A stretch of 44,688 bases of DNA from the NCBI GenBank assembly GCA_028281925.1, contig JANQIX010000090.1, forward strand, positions 1 to 44,688. Reading direction: 5' to 3'. The position numbers and the translations under genes were made by a program. The number at the start of each line of letters is the position of its first letter. Positions within the stretch are counted from its first letter, which is position 1. A model generated the notes under the pieces. That model had not been told where the DNA came from, ran no database searches, and saw only the letters and a program-made list of their open reading frames with translations. Positions 7,468 to 15,184 of the stretch are shown in pieces. This stretch comes from Alphaproteobacteria bacterium. GTDB lineage: Bacteria > Pseudomonadota > Alphaproteobacteria > DSM-16000 > Inquilinaceae.

Positions 7468-10020
7468 TCACGCCACAGCGCAACGTTGGCGGTCTTCACT
7501 CCGCTCATCGGCCGCGGTGGTAACGACCCGATCGCGTCCCCCCTGTTTGGCGCGGTAGAGGGCCCGGTCGGCGCGAATCAAGGCCGCATCCACGCTTTCG
7601 CTGCCGACCCGAAATTCCGTCGCGCCGATGCTGACCGTCAGTTTCAGGCGGACGTCGTCGACCGAGATTTCCAGCGCTGTCGCGCCCTTGCGCAGGCTTT
7701 CTGCAATCTTCGTGGCGTCTCTCAGCCCGCATCCCGGCAGGACGACGGCAAACTCCTCGCCGCCCATGCGCCCAAGCAGGTCATCCAGCCGCAACAGCGA
7801 CCGCCAGTGGTCGCAAACCTGCACCAGCGCCTGATCGCCAACGGCATGGCCGTGGCTGTCGTTGATGGACTTGAACCGATCCACATCCAGCATCAGCAGC
7901 GACACGGACATGTCCTCGCGCCGTGCCTGCGCCACGATCCGTTCTGCCTGTGCCAGGAAGTGCCGCCGGTTCCAGACCCCGGTCAGCGCGTCGGTTGCTG
8001 CCAACCGCCAAAGCCGAGCCTCCAGCTGCTTACGCTCGGTGATGTCCACGGCCACACCGACAATGCCGGTGGCCTCGCCCTTCGGGCCGGTGACGACCGA
8101 TTTATGGACGATGACCTCGCGCAGGCTACCGTCGCTGCGGTGCAGCTGTGTCTCATAGCTCATGGCACCGCCATCGACCAGCAGCGCCGCGTCGGCCCGG
8201 CGTTCGCTGGCAGCGACGGCAGGCGACATCAGATCGTCGATCTCACGGCCGACGATGTCGTCCCGTTGCAGCCCGTGCATGTCGCAGAACGCCCGATTGC
8301 AGCCAGCAAATCGTTGTCCGGTATCGACGTAGTAGACGGGGCTGGCGATGGTATCCAAGAGGGTCTCGTGCCTGCGGCGGGCGCTTTCCGCCACTTCCCG
8401 GTCACGTTCGGCATCCTGCAGCGCCTGTTCGGCCTTGCGACGAGCCTGATCCAGCTCTTCGGCCAGGGTGGACAAGCTTTGCGTTGACGTCTCCAGATGA
8501 GCCTTGCTGGCTTCCAGTTCCTGTTCGTAGTCGACACGGTCCGTGATGTCGACGATCGCCACCTGAAGACAGCGCTCCCCCATCCAGTCGACAACATGGG
8601 CCTCCCAGTCCACCCAAATCTCGCTGCCGTCCTTTCGCAGGCGGCGGGTCTGCTGGCGACGGCCGCGTTCCAAGTCGCCGTCCAGCAGCTCCTTTGTGAG
8701 TGCCAAGGTTGCGGCCCGCTCCGATTCCGGCACAAAGGGCAGCAGCGTGGGCAGCGACATGATCTCTGACGGTTCGTCGAACCCCAGCATGCGGGCGAAG
8801 GCACGGTTGGCGAAAAGCGGACGCAGGTCCTTGTGAATGACGATCCCCTGGATCGATCCTTCGATCAGGTCGCGATACCGGGCTTCGCTTTCCGCCAGAC
8901 TCTGCCGCTCGGCCGTGACGACCGTGTCGATCCGTCGTGCAAGCCCATTGAAAAGCGCGAACAATCCGCCGCCACAGACGAGACAGATTGCGAGAACGAT
9001 AGCCAGGTGCATGGCCCCGTCGCGCCGCGCGGCGGTGACATCGATCGGCGCGACGACCAGACCGATCTGCCGGCCCCTGTCATCCGTCAGGTCCATCGAG
9101 GCGATCGAGAACGTCCTTCCGCCGGCTCTGGCCAAGATGCCCTGCATCTGGTCGCCCGGTCCGTCGATCGCAGCAAAGAGGGCGGCCGGGACGTCCGAGG
9201 TTGGCCGAGACACCAGCACCCAATGGGCCATCAGATCCCAGTCCGCGGCCCGGCCACGCATGCGTGCGGCAGCCTGCCAGGGAATCCGGTCGACATCGTG
9301 CTTGTCCAAGAGGGCGATCAGCGGCTGGTGGGTGAAATCGCCAACGCGGGAGACGATAGCCCCAATGTCCCGCCCCAGCTCCATATAGCCGATGACTTCG
9401 CCATCGATCCGCCACGGCGCGGCGACGCGGAGCGATACCAATGCGGAAACGTCTCGCTGCAGATCGGCAACGACCTCGCCTTGGCTCAGCGCCCGCAAGA
9501 TGACGGGTTCCGTTGCAGGCTCTCCGTAGCGCATCACGTCATGGATCCGCAGGACCGTCGTGCCGTCGACATTGTGGAAGAACCACTGATCGATGGCATG
9601 ATCGCGCTGAAGACGCTCAAACAGGGGAGCGGCAGCGCGGATCAGCTCTTGCCGGTCCTGCGCTCGATAGGCGGCGGCGATCGCCCGGTCCTGTGCGATG
9701 ACCTCGAGGATCGCCGTCATCAGCTCGGTGTCCCGACTGATTTCGAAGTCCAGGAGGTCGCGGATTTCTGAAGACCGGCCTTCCAGATCGCGGCGCTGCA
9801 TCTCGCCATGCGTAAAGAGGCCCTCGGCGATCAGGGCCGCCGACAGAACGCCGAACATCACCGCCAGCGGGATCAGCAGGTGGCGGCGGACAGGGCCGAG
9901 GATCGGCGTGGCCGACTGTACCGCACGCAGCCACCCGCCAGGCGAGCCGATGCGGTGCCAGCGTGAACCACCGCCAATGACGCCGTCAGAGCCGGGCTGG
10001 AATGCTTCTCCCGAGGACAT
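7468..10020 (-). CDS. Membrane-bound PAS-PAS-GGDEF diguanylate cyclase
   Basis: The protein (850 residues) should make cyclic di-GMP from two GTP in response to an extracytoplasmic signal. In order it has a transmembrane helix (about 48-69), a periplasmic sensor of about 265 residues that looks Cache-like (FFHNVDGTTVLRIHD...RYGEP), a second transmembrane helix (about 338-358), PAS domain 1 (about 383-495), a coiled coil (about 498-550), PAS domain 2 (about 552-665, ending in VDITERK) and GGDEF (about 670-835). The active-site motif is GGEEF (753-757), and RLDD five residues before it is an intact product-inhibition I-site. No EAL domain is present. It lies 53 bp upstream of irr on the same strand. 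The ligand is unknown. Confidence 0.92.
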   Translation of the reverse strand: MSSGEAFQPGSDGVIGGGSRWHRIGSPGGWLRAVQSATPILGPVRRHLLIPLAVMFGVLSAALIAEGLFTHGEMQRRDLEGRSSEIRDLLDFEISRDTELMTAILEVIAQDRAIAAAYRAQDRQELIRAAAPLFERLQRDHAIDQWFFHNVDGTTVLRIHDVMRYGEPATEPVILRALSQGEVVADLQRDVSALVSLRVAAPWRIDGEVIGYMELGRDIGAIVSRVGDFTHQPLIALLDKHDVDRIPWQAAARMRGRAADWDLMAHWVLVSRPTSDVPAALFAAIDGPGDQMQGILARAGGRTFSIASMDLTDDRGRQIGLVVAPIDVTAARRDGAMHLAIVLAICLVCGGGLFALFNGLARRIDTVVTAERQSLAESEARYRDLIEGSIQGIVIHKDLRPLFANRAFARMLGFDEPSEIMSLPTLLPFVPESERAATLALTKELLDGDLERGRRQQTRRLRKDGSEIWVDWEAHVVDWMGERCLQVAIVDITDRVDYEQELEASKAHLETSTQSLSTLAEELDQARRKAEQALQDAERDREVAESARRRHETLLDTIASPVYYVDTGQRFAGCNRAFCDMHGLQRDDIVGREIDDLMSPAVAASERRADAALLVDGGAMSYETQLHRSDGSLREVIVHKSVVTGPKGEATGIVGVAVDITERKQLEARLWRLAATDALTGVWNRRHFLAQAERIVAQARREDMSVSLLMLDVDRFKSINDSHGHAVGDQALVQVCDHWRSLLRLDDLLGRMGGEEFAVVLPGCGLRDATKIAESLRKGATALEISVDDVRLKLTVSIGATEFRVGSESVDAALIRADRALYRAKQGGRDRVVTTAADERSEDRQRCAVA

Positions 10021-10068
10021 TCGGGCAGTGTGGTCAGCCGCCTCTTAAGATCGGGCTAACCTGTTAAG

Positions 10069-10809
10069 CTATTCCGGTCGCTGGAAGACGACCTTCTGGT
10101 AGAGCCCGCCGAACACCGTCTCCTTGGTGTGCGTGAACGCGCTCGCGTCGCTGGCATAGCTCACGATCTCCCGCGTCCAAAGCCGTTTCGCGAACGGCTC
10201 CAGCAGGCTGAAGACCATCGTCATGACGGGGCGGAGCGGGTGGAGCCTGAGCGGCTCGTGGTAGTCGACGAAGATGGCCCGCCCCCCCGGCGCGACACGG
10301 CTGAGGATGCCGTCGACAATGGCCGTCTTGTAGTCCTCCGGCACCTCATGCAGCAGGAAGAAGCAGACGATCGCGTCGTAGTCGCCACGATCGCCAAGGC
10401 GCGCCGCATCCGCGACGCCGACTTCCGCCCACGGAAAGCGGTCCAGTTTGCGCTGGCAATGGCGCACTTGGATCGGGGCAATGTCGATCACCTCCAGGTG
10501 ACCATCCGATCCGATATGCTCGGCTAGCCTGGCTGAGAGATGGCCGTAGACGCATGCGGTCTGCAGCACGCGCGAGCCAGGCGTCACCTCCTCCAGCGCT
10601 GCCTGCATCAGGCGCAGATAGTTTCCCCAGAGGATGCCGTGCACGATCAGCGGGTGATCGAACACCGCCCGCCCGACCGGGCTCAGATAGGCCCAGTGGT
10701 AGTAGTCCCGGAGATAGTTCGGGATTTCCGCAAGGGCGGGTCGGACGGCAGTGCCAGGGACGGACGCGCCTGCGCGTTCGGCGCGGACCAAGGCGTCGTC
10801 GGTCGACAT
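10069..10809 (-). CDS. rquA: Rhodoquinone biosynthesis protein RquA
   Basis: RquA converts ubiquinone to rhodoquinone, the low-potential quinone that carries electrons to fumarate reductase. It is a class I SAM-methyltransferase homologue that is reported to transfer an amino group. The 246-residue sequence fits RquA rather than UbiE/UbiG. It has YLRDYYHWAYLSPVGRAVF and ILWGNYLRL near the N terminus, VLQTACVYGHLSARLA where ordinary methyltransferases have the acidic glycine-rich motif I, FFLLHEVPEDYK, VDYHEPLRLHPLRP, LEPFAKRLW, and the C-terminal KETVFGGLYQKVV. GGAAAGGA precedes the ATG. It is the last gene of a run with frdABCD and coq10, starting 21 bp after coq10. The main alternative is another UbiE-like methyltransferase; the fumarate reductase neighbours argue against it. 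Confidence 0.88.
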   Translation of the reverse strand: MSTDDALVRAERAGASVPGTAVRPALAEIPNYLRDYYHWAYLSPVGRAVFDHPLIVHGILWGNYLRLMQAALEEVTPGSRVLQTACVYGHLSARLAEHIGSDGHLEVIDIAPIQVRHCQRKLDRFPWAEVGVADAARLGDRGDYDAIVCFFLLHEVPEDYKTAIVDGILSRVAPGGRAIFVDYHEPLRLHPLRPVMTMVFSLLEPFAKRLWTREIVSYASDASAFTHTKETVFGGLYQKVVFQRPE

Positions 10810-10830
10810 ACGTCGGTGTCCTTTCCGGGA

Positions 10831-11331
10831 TTACGTAGCGGCGCCGTGAGGGGCGATGACCGGGGCAGTCGCGAGACCCGGAGCGTGGGCGGCGCCGTCT
10901 CCGTGATACCGGCGTTCCGCCTCATGTTCAAAGGAATGCATCAGCACCTTGATCGACTCGCCGGTGATCATCTCAGCAATCTTGGACAACCGCCGCGAGC
11001 GGAACTGAAACTCGACGGTCAGATCCACGGCACAATCGTCCTGGCCGGCGTGCTGGAACTCCCAGCGCAGGAGGAACGCCTTGAACAAGCCGTCGGCCGC
11101 GCGCACTTCGACCCAATCCGGGCGGTGGAAGGTCGTTCGCGAAGTGAACCGCTGCCGGATCACCTTCAGCGACACCACCTGATCGGTCATGTACGCGTCA
11201 GCGTCGCGGCGGACGATCCGGGCAGCCTCCCACCACGGCACGAACGCTGGGTAGCGTTCGACGTCGATCACCAGATCGAACAACTGCTCTGGTGTGAACC
11301 GGAACGCCCGCTGTGCGACATGCACCGCCAT
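10831..11331 (-). CDS. COQ10-like ubiquinone-binding START-domain protein
   Basis: This SRPBCC/START-fold protein (166 residues) is of the COQ10/RatA type, which binds polyprenyl quinones and helps them reach respiratory complexes. The family start is clear: AQRAFRFTPEQLFDLVIDVERYPAFVPWWEAARI, followed by beta strands with FTSRTTFHRPDWVEV and a long C-terminal helix (SKIAEMITGESIKVLMHSFEHEAERRY). The last roughly 20 residues are a low-complexity Ala/Pro-rich extension. It begins 7 bp after frdD and ends 21 bp before rquA. A dedicated quinone chaperone or substrate presenter for RquA or Frd is a reasonable inference. The 'RatA toxin' label often given to this family is not supported by this context. 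Confidence 0.85.
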   Translation of the reverse strand: MAVHVAQRAFRFTPEQLFDLVIDVERYPAFVPWWEAARIVRRDADAYMTDQVVSLKVIRQRFTSRTTFHRPDWVEVRAADGLFKAFLLRWEFQHAGQDDCAVDLTVEFQFRSRRLSKIAEMITGESIKVLMHSFEHEAERRYHGDGAAHAPGLATAPVIAPHGAAT

Positions 11332-11338
11332 GCCGGTA

Positions 11339-11674
11339 TCAGATCGCCAGCAGGAAGACGACGGTCAGCACCGACCCGACGCCGGCCAGCACATAACACG
11401 CCCAGCGTACGGCCGCGTCGTTGTGGATGCCGAAGTCATGTGCCGTGATGCGCAGCCGGTGTGCGGCGTGCCACATCGGCAGCAGGATCACGCCCAAGAG
11501 GATCAGCTTGCCGATCCAGTTGTCAGCGAACGCATATGCGCGCTCATAGCTCAGGGCCCCCGGGAACAGGAAGCCCGTGGTCAGCACGATCATGATCGGC
11601 AGAACGAAGGCCGCCAGCATCCCGCCGGCAGCGAAGGGTAGCCAGATCAGGGCCTTGTGCGAATGTACAGCCAT
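11339..11674 (-). CDS. frdD: Fumarate reductase membrane anchor subunit FrdD
   Basis: This 111-residue integral membrane subunit of quinol:fumarate reductase helps form the quinone site and anchors FrdAB. Three transmembrane helices are visible (about 9-34, 54-75 and 87-110). It resembles enterobacterial FrdD closely: FAAGGMLAAFVLPIMIV, FPGALSYERAYAFADNWIG, LPMWHAAHRLRITAHDFGIH. This places the complex in the haem-free, two-anchor FrdCD class, not the SdhCD class. Its ATG overlaps the frdC stop (TGATG), so translation is coupled. Confidence 0.92.
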   Translation of the reverse strand: MAVHSHKALIWLPFAAGGMLAAFVLPIMIVLTTGFLFPGALSYERAYAFADNWIGKLILLGVILLPMWHAAHRLRITAHDFGIHNDAAVRWACYVLAGVGSVLTVVFLLAI

Positions 11675-12069
11675 CAGACGAGCCCCACGAACAGAAGGAT
11701 GACAAGCGACACGCCGACCCAGCCGGCATAGTGGGCGGCCACGATGGCTTTGGGCTGCACCTTCTCATCCTTGAAGCGCATGGGCGGCATGCCCTTCGGC
11801 GCCAGCTTGAACCACGTGATCGTATGGTAGACGGCAAATGCCAGGATGATCAGCTGAAGGATCAGACCGAGCGGGCTGCGCATGGCCTCCAGATAGGCCG
11901 TGTATTCCGCCTGGCCTTCGGACAGACGGATAAGGCCGATGATCAGCAGCGCCGAGTAGAGAGCGACCGCAATACACGTCGCTTCCCGCATCATGTACTC
12001 GGTGTAGAACTTCTTCTTCAGCCACCAGGTGAACCTTGGCACCTCGCGGACGTAGGGTCTTCTGCTCAT
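11674..12069 (-). CDS. frdC: Fumarate reductase membrane anchor subunit FrdC
   Basis: This anchor subunit of quinol:fumarate reductase has 131 residues and three transmembrane helices. It matches E. coli FrdC along its length: RRPYVREVPRFTWWLKKKFY, EYMMREATCIAVALYS and HTITWFKLAPKG. Glu29 in the MREAT segment and the His of HTITWF line up with residues that line the quinone site in the E. coli enzyme. An upstream in-frame start at 12204 would extend through frdB; the ATG at 12069, overlapping the frdB stop as TGATG, fits the family. Because alphaproteobacteria generally lack menaquinone, the physiological quinol here is probably rhodoquinol made by RquA; this is inference. Confidence 0.92.
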   Translation of the reverse strand: MSRRPYVREVPRFTWWLKKKFYTEYMMREATCIAVALYSALLIIGLIRLSEGQAEYTAYLEAMRSPLGLILQLIILAFAVYHTITWFKLAPKGMPPMRFKDEKVQPKAIVAAHYAGWVGVSLVILLFVGLV

Positions 12070-12803
12070 CAGCGGCTCCAGGGCATCAGGAAGCTCTTGA
12101 AGTAGTCGACAGCCGACTCGACCTTGCCGAGCTGGATGGCGGCCGCCGGGTCCACATGCTTCGGGCAGACTTCGGAGCAGGCGCCGACGAACGAACACTC
12201 CCACACACCCTCGCTCTTGGAGAACATGTGAGCGCGCTCCGCCTTGCCGCCGTCGCGCGAGTCTTTGTTGTAGCGGTAGGTGAGTGCCAATGCCGCCGGG
12301 CCGACGAATTCAGGTGCCAGCGCATATTGCGGGCAGGCCGCATAGCACAGCATGCAGTTGATGCACATGGAGTACTGCTTGAAAGCCTCAAGCTGCAGCG
12401 GCGTCTGCAGGTACTCGCCGTCATCGATCGATTTTTCTTCTTTCGGAATGATGTAGGGCTTGGACGCTTTCAACTTCTCCATGAAGTCGTCCATGACCAC
12501 CACGAGATCCTTCTCGATGGGGAAGTTGGCCAGCGGCTCGACACGGATCTTGTCCGGATAGTCCCGGATGAACGCCTTGCACGACAGCACCGGCTCGCCG
12601 TTCACCATCATGCCGCAGCTGCCGCAGACCGCCATATGGCAGGACCACCGGTAGGTCAGGCTGCTGTCCATGTGATCCTTCACATGGTTGATGGCGTCCA
12701 GCACCACCCAGTCTTCCTGGCACGGAACCTGGAAGGTTTCGAAACGGGGCTCGCTATCCGTCTCTGGCGAGTACCGGAGGACCTCCAGCTGGATCTCTCG
12801 CAT
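12069..12803 (-). CDS. frdB: Fumarate reductase iron-sulfur subunit FrdB
   Basis: FrdB carries electrons from the quinone site to the flavin through [2Fe-2S], [4Fe-4S] and [3Fe-4S] clusters. The 244-residue protein has SCHMAVCGSCGMMVNGEPVLSC for the first cluster, CINCMLCYAACP for the second, and CSFVGACSEVCPKHVDP, whose Cys residues complete the second and third. It is much closer to E. coli FrdB than to SdhB: YRWSCHMAVCGSCGMMVN, LANFPIEKDLVV, KPYII and NKDSRDGGKAER all have direct counterparts. It starts four bases after the frdA stop and overlaps frdC. All cluster ligands appear intact. Confidence 0.95.
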   Translation of the reverse strand: MREIQLEVLRYSPETDSEPRFETFQVPCQEDWVVLDAINHVKDHMDSSLTYRWSCHMAVCGSCGMMVNGEPVLSCKAFIRDYPDKIRVEPLANFPIEKDLVVVMDDFMEKLKASKPYIIPKEEKSIDDGEYLQTPLQLEAFKQYSMCINCMLCYAACPQYALAPEFVGPAALALTYRYNKDSRDGGKAERAHMFSKSEGVWECSFVGACSEVCPKHVDPAAAIQLGKVESAVDYFKSFLMPWSR

Positions 12804-12807
12804 GGTC

Positions 12808-14610
12808 TCAGGCTGCCTTTCCTTCTCCGGATCCGCCTTCTTTGGCTTCCTTGGCGGCCGCCTCGGCAGCGCCGCCGTAGAGGCGCTCCGCAGGCTGGGA
12901 TTTCGTGATCACCACGTCGCAGTAAGAGATCTCAGGTACATCGGCGCCGCGATAGGTTGCCAGCGAGTGCTTCAGGAACGCCTCGTCATCCCGCTTCTCG
13001 AAGTCGAGCCGCTGGTGCGAGCCGCGGGACTCCTTCCGGACGATCGCGCTGTGCACGACGGTCTGGGAAATATCCAGCATCGCCTCCAGCTCAAGCACGC
13101 CCATCAGGTCCGTGTTAAAGACCTTGGACTTGTCCTTCACCGGCACCTTGGCCACGCGCTCGCGCAGCTGTCCGATCAGATCACAGGTCGCCTGCATCGC
13201 CTCCTCGGTGCGATAGATGCCTGCACCCTCTTCCATCGACGCCGTCATGGCGTTGCGCACGCCCGCTACGCTTTCGCCCACATCCTCGCGATCGAACAGC
13301 CCCAGAATGCGTGCCTCGGCTTCGCGGCCCTGGGTCTCAACGCCAGCCGGCATGCCGTCCGCCACCTGGCGGGCCACCTCCGCCGCGCCTAAGCCGGCGC
13401 GCTGCCCGAACACCAGCAGCTCCGTCAACGAATTCGAGCCAAGCCGGTTAGCGCCGTTGATGCTCACGCACGCACATTCGCCGGCCGCAAACAGGCCCGG
13501 GATCGGCGTCGCGGCGTCGATATTAGTGTGGATACCGCCCATCATGTAGTGGACCACTGGCCGCACCGGCACCGGCTCGTGCACCGGGTCCTTGCCCATA
13601 TAGCTGGACGCCAAATCGCGCACGAAGGGCAGCCGCTCGTTGATCTTCTTCTCGCCCAGATGGCGCATATCCAGCAGCACCGCGTCGCCATAGGTGGTGC
13701 TGACACAGTTGCCCTTCTGCTGTTCATGCCAGAACGCCTGGCTGAGGCGGTCGCGCGGGCCCAGCTCCATCGCCTTCTTGCGCGGCCAGGGGTCGGGCGG
13801 GCCCAGACCATAGTCCTGCAGATAGCGGTAGCCGTCCTTGTTCACCATGATGCCGCCTTCGCCGCGGCAGCCCTCGGTGAGCAGGATTCCCGTGCCGGGC
13901 AGGCCGGTCGGGTGATACTGGACGAACTCCATATCCTTCAGCGGCACGCCGATGCGATAGGCCATCGCCATGCCATCGCCGGTCTTGATCGCGCCGTTGG
14001 TGGTGAACGGGAAGATCCGGCCCGCCCCGCCCGACGCCACAATCACCGATTTGGCGTGGAACAGGAACACACGGCCCGAGCGCATCTCGATCGCGACGAC
14101 ACCGCGGCAATGACCGTCTTCGACGATCAGGTCCGTCGCATAGAACTCGTCGTACCGCTCGATGCTTTCGAACTGGATCGAGGTCTGGAACAGCGTATGA
14201 AGGATGTGGAAGCCGCTCTTGTCGGCGGCAAACCACGTCCGCTCGATCTTCATGCCGCCGAAGGGCCGCGTGTTGACGCGGCCTTCGGGCGTGCGGCTCC
14301 ATGGGCAGCCCCAGTGTTCAAGCTGGGTCAGCTGACGCGGGGCGTCTTCGATGAACAGCTCCACCGCATCCTGGTCGGTCAGCCAATCGCCTCCGGAAAC
14401 GGTGTCGTTGAAGTGATGTTCCAGGCTGTCTTCGGCCCGAATGACGCCGGCAGCTCCGCCCTCTGCCGCCACCGTGTGGCTGCGCATCGGGTAAACCTTT
14501 GAGATCAAAGCCACCTTTAGTGACGGATCGGATTGGGCGATCGCGATCGCCGCCCTCAGTCCGGCGCCGCCCGCCCCGACGATGGCGACATCGGCGGAAA
14601 CGATTTCCAT
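12808..14610 (-). CDS. frdA: Fumarate reductase flavoprotein subunit FrdA
   Basis: This catalytic subunit (600 residues) reduces fumarate to succinate at a covalently bound FAD on the cytoplasmic face. It shows the dinucleotide-binding DVAIVGAGGAGLRAA, the FAD-attachment His (residue 45) in MRSHTVAAEGG, GGMKIERTWFAADK, TEGCRGEGG, GPRDRLSQAFWHE, HYMMGGIHT and GANRLGSNSLTELLV with the active-site His and Arg residues. Overall similarity is to enterobacterial FrdA. The C terminus is a charged Ala/Glu/Lys tail. The ATG at 14610 is chosen because GGGGGGAG precedes it and the family begins here; the longer frame to 14748 runs through the control region. It is the first gene of frdABCD-coq10-rquA. 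Confidence 0.95.
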   Translation of the reverse strand: MEIVSADVAIVGAGGAGLRAAIAIAQSDPSLKVALISKVYPMRSHTVAAEGGAAGVIRAEDSLEHHFNDTVSGGDWLTDQDAVELFIEDAPRQLTQLEHWGCPWSRTPEGRVNTRPFGGMKIERTWFAADKSGFHILHTLFQTSIQFESIERYDEFYATDLIVEDGHCRGVVAIEMRSGRVFLFHAKSVIVASGGAGRIFPFTTNGAIKTGDGMAMAYRIGVPLKDMEFVQYHPTGLPGTGILLTEGCRGEGGIMVNKDGYRYLQDYGLGPPDPWPRKKAMELGPRDRLSQAFWHEQQKGNCVSTTYGDAVLLDMRHLGEKKINERLPFVRDLASSYMGKDPVHEPVPVRPVVHYMMGGIHTNIDAATPIPGLFAAGECACVSINGANRLGSNSLTELLVFGQRAGLGAAEVARQVADGMPAGVETQGREAEARILGLFDREDVGESVAGVRNAMTASMEEGAGIYRTEEAMQATCDLIGQLRERVAKVPVKDKSKVFNTDLMGVLELEAMLDISQTVVHSAIVRKESRGSHQRLDFEKRDDEAFLKHSLATYRGADVPEISYCDVVITKSQPAERLYGGAAEAAAKEAKEGGSGEGKAA

Positions 14611-14641
14611 CTCAGCTGCTCCCCCCACGGATCTCCGGTGC

Positions 14642-14669
14642 AGTCTATTGGTAATCCGCGACTTCGCAA
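14642..14669 (-). promoter_or_regulatory. Possible frdA promoter
   Basis: On the minus strand TTGCGA (14664-14669) and TAGACT (14642-14647) are 16 bp apart, giving a start about 25 nt before the frdA ATG. The matches are partial. If it is real, the CRP/FNR-like box at 14718-14731 would be centred near -90, a spacing seen at class I activated promoters. Confidence 0.3.
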
Positions 14670-14717
14670 CGGCTAACTGGACGCAAGGGTTGCGACGAAT
14701 TCCTTCGCCGGCCGGGT

Positions 14718-14731
14718 TTGATACGGAGCAA
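14718..14731. promoter_or_regulatory. CRP/FNR-family box upstream of frdA
   Basis: TTGAT-ACGG-AGCAA (TTGCT-CCGT-ATCAA on the minus strand) matches the FNR/FixK consensus TTGAT-NNNN-ATCAA at nine of ten defined positions. It lies 107 bp upstream of the frdA start. Oxygen-responsive control of an anaerobic reductase is expected biologically. Confidence 0.55.
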
Positions 14732-14750
14732 TGCAGAGTTGCGGGCACGC

Positions 14751-14768
14751 ATCCCCCAAATGGGGGAT
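14751..14768. promoter_or_regulatory. Perfect palindrome ATCCCCC-AAAT-GGGGGAT
   Basis: A 7-bp perfect inverted repeat with a 4-nt spacer lies 19 bp beyond the FNR-like box in the divergent frdA / small-ORF region. It has no T-run on either side, so an operator is more likely than a terminator. The binding factor is unknown. Confidence 0.4.
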
Positions 14769-14818
14769 GACGCGCTGCAGCAAATCGAGGAAACTACCCA
14801 GTCACCAGCCTGATGCCT

Positions 14819-14832
14819 CTTGGCATGCCAAG
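14819..14832. promoter_or_regulatory. Perfect 14-bp palindrome CTTGGCATGCCAAG
   Basis: This uninterrupted palindrome lies between frdA and the small plus-strand gene. A -10-like TAATAT is at 14875-14880. Its length and symmetry fit an operator; no factor can be named. Confidence 0.35.
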
Positions 14833-14980
14833 TGAATTCATCTGCAAGAGTGCGCTCAGTAGTTTTGCGATGCGTAATATCTGGACGTAGCCCAATAACC
14901 AGATACACGCATTGCGGGAGAGTTCGCGGGACGGATCGTTTCGACGGGTAGCGAAAGCTGTTATGTCGGGGGAAATCCGG

Positions 14981-15184
14981 ATGACCGAAATCCAGAAGTA
15001 TGTGGCTGCGGGGTCTCATGCGGAGGACGATATGGGTACGACCGCCGACGCGCTCGCGTGCTGTCTGACGCAACTTGCACAGGAAAGCGAAGATGCGGGC
15101 CTGAGCGAAACCGCCGATCTCATTCGTGCGGCAGCGTTGTCCGCCTTGGAAGAAGTCCGGGTATCGGGTACCCGGCGCCATTGA
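14981..15184 (+). CDS. Small hypothetical protein
   Basis: I do not recognise this 67-residue product. It looks soluble and mainly helical (TTADALACCLTQLAQESEDAGLSETADLIRAAALSALEEV), acidic in the middle and basic at the C terminus. The start at 14981 is chosen because GGGGGA lies about eight bases upstream; in-frame starts at 14912 and 14963 are possible. It is transcribed away from frdA and towards fabA, whose start is 183 bp downstream. The pattern resembles small regulatory or adaptor proteins, but no function can be assigned. Confidence 0.5.
   Translation: MTEIQKYVAAGSHAEDDMGTTADALACCLTQLAQESEDAGLSETADLIRAAALSALEEVRVSGTRRH

Noticed and set aside
7415..7483. Longer irr reading frame starting at 7483
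   Set aside because: The extra residues lack family similarity and would overlap the cyclase stop; the ATG at 7414 fits the Irr N terminus.
10069..10809. UbiE/UbiG ubiquinone methyltransferase
   Set aside because: The motif I region, the N-terminal WAYLSP segment and the C-terminal GGLYQKVV fit RquA instead, and the neighbours are fumarate reductase genes.
10831..11331. RatA toxin of a toxin-antitoxin pair
   Set aside because: This is a frequent automatic label for COQ10-type START proteins; there is no antitoxin gene, and the quinone context supports the COQ10 role.
11339..14610. Succinate dehydrogenase sdhCDAB
   Set aside because: Both anchor subunits match FrdC and FrdD, the gene order is A-B-C-D, and FrdA and FrdB match the enterobacterial fumarate reductase.
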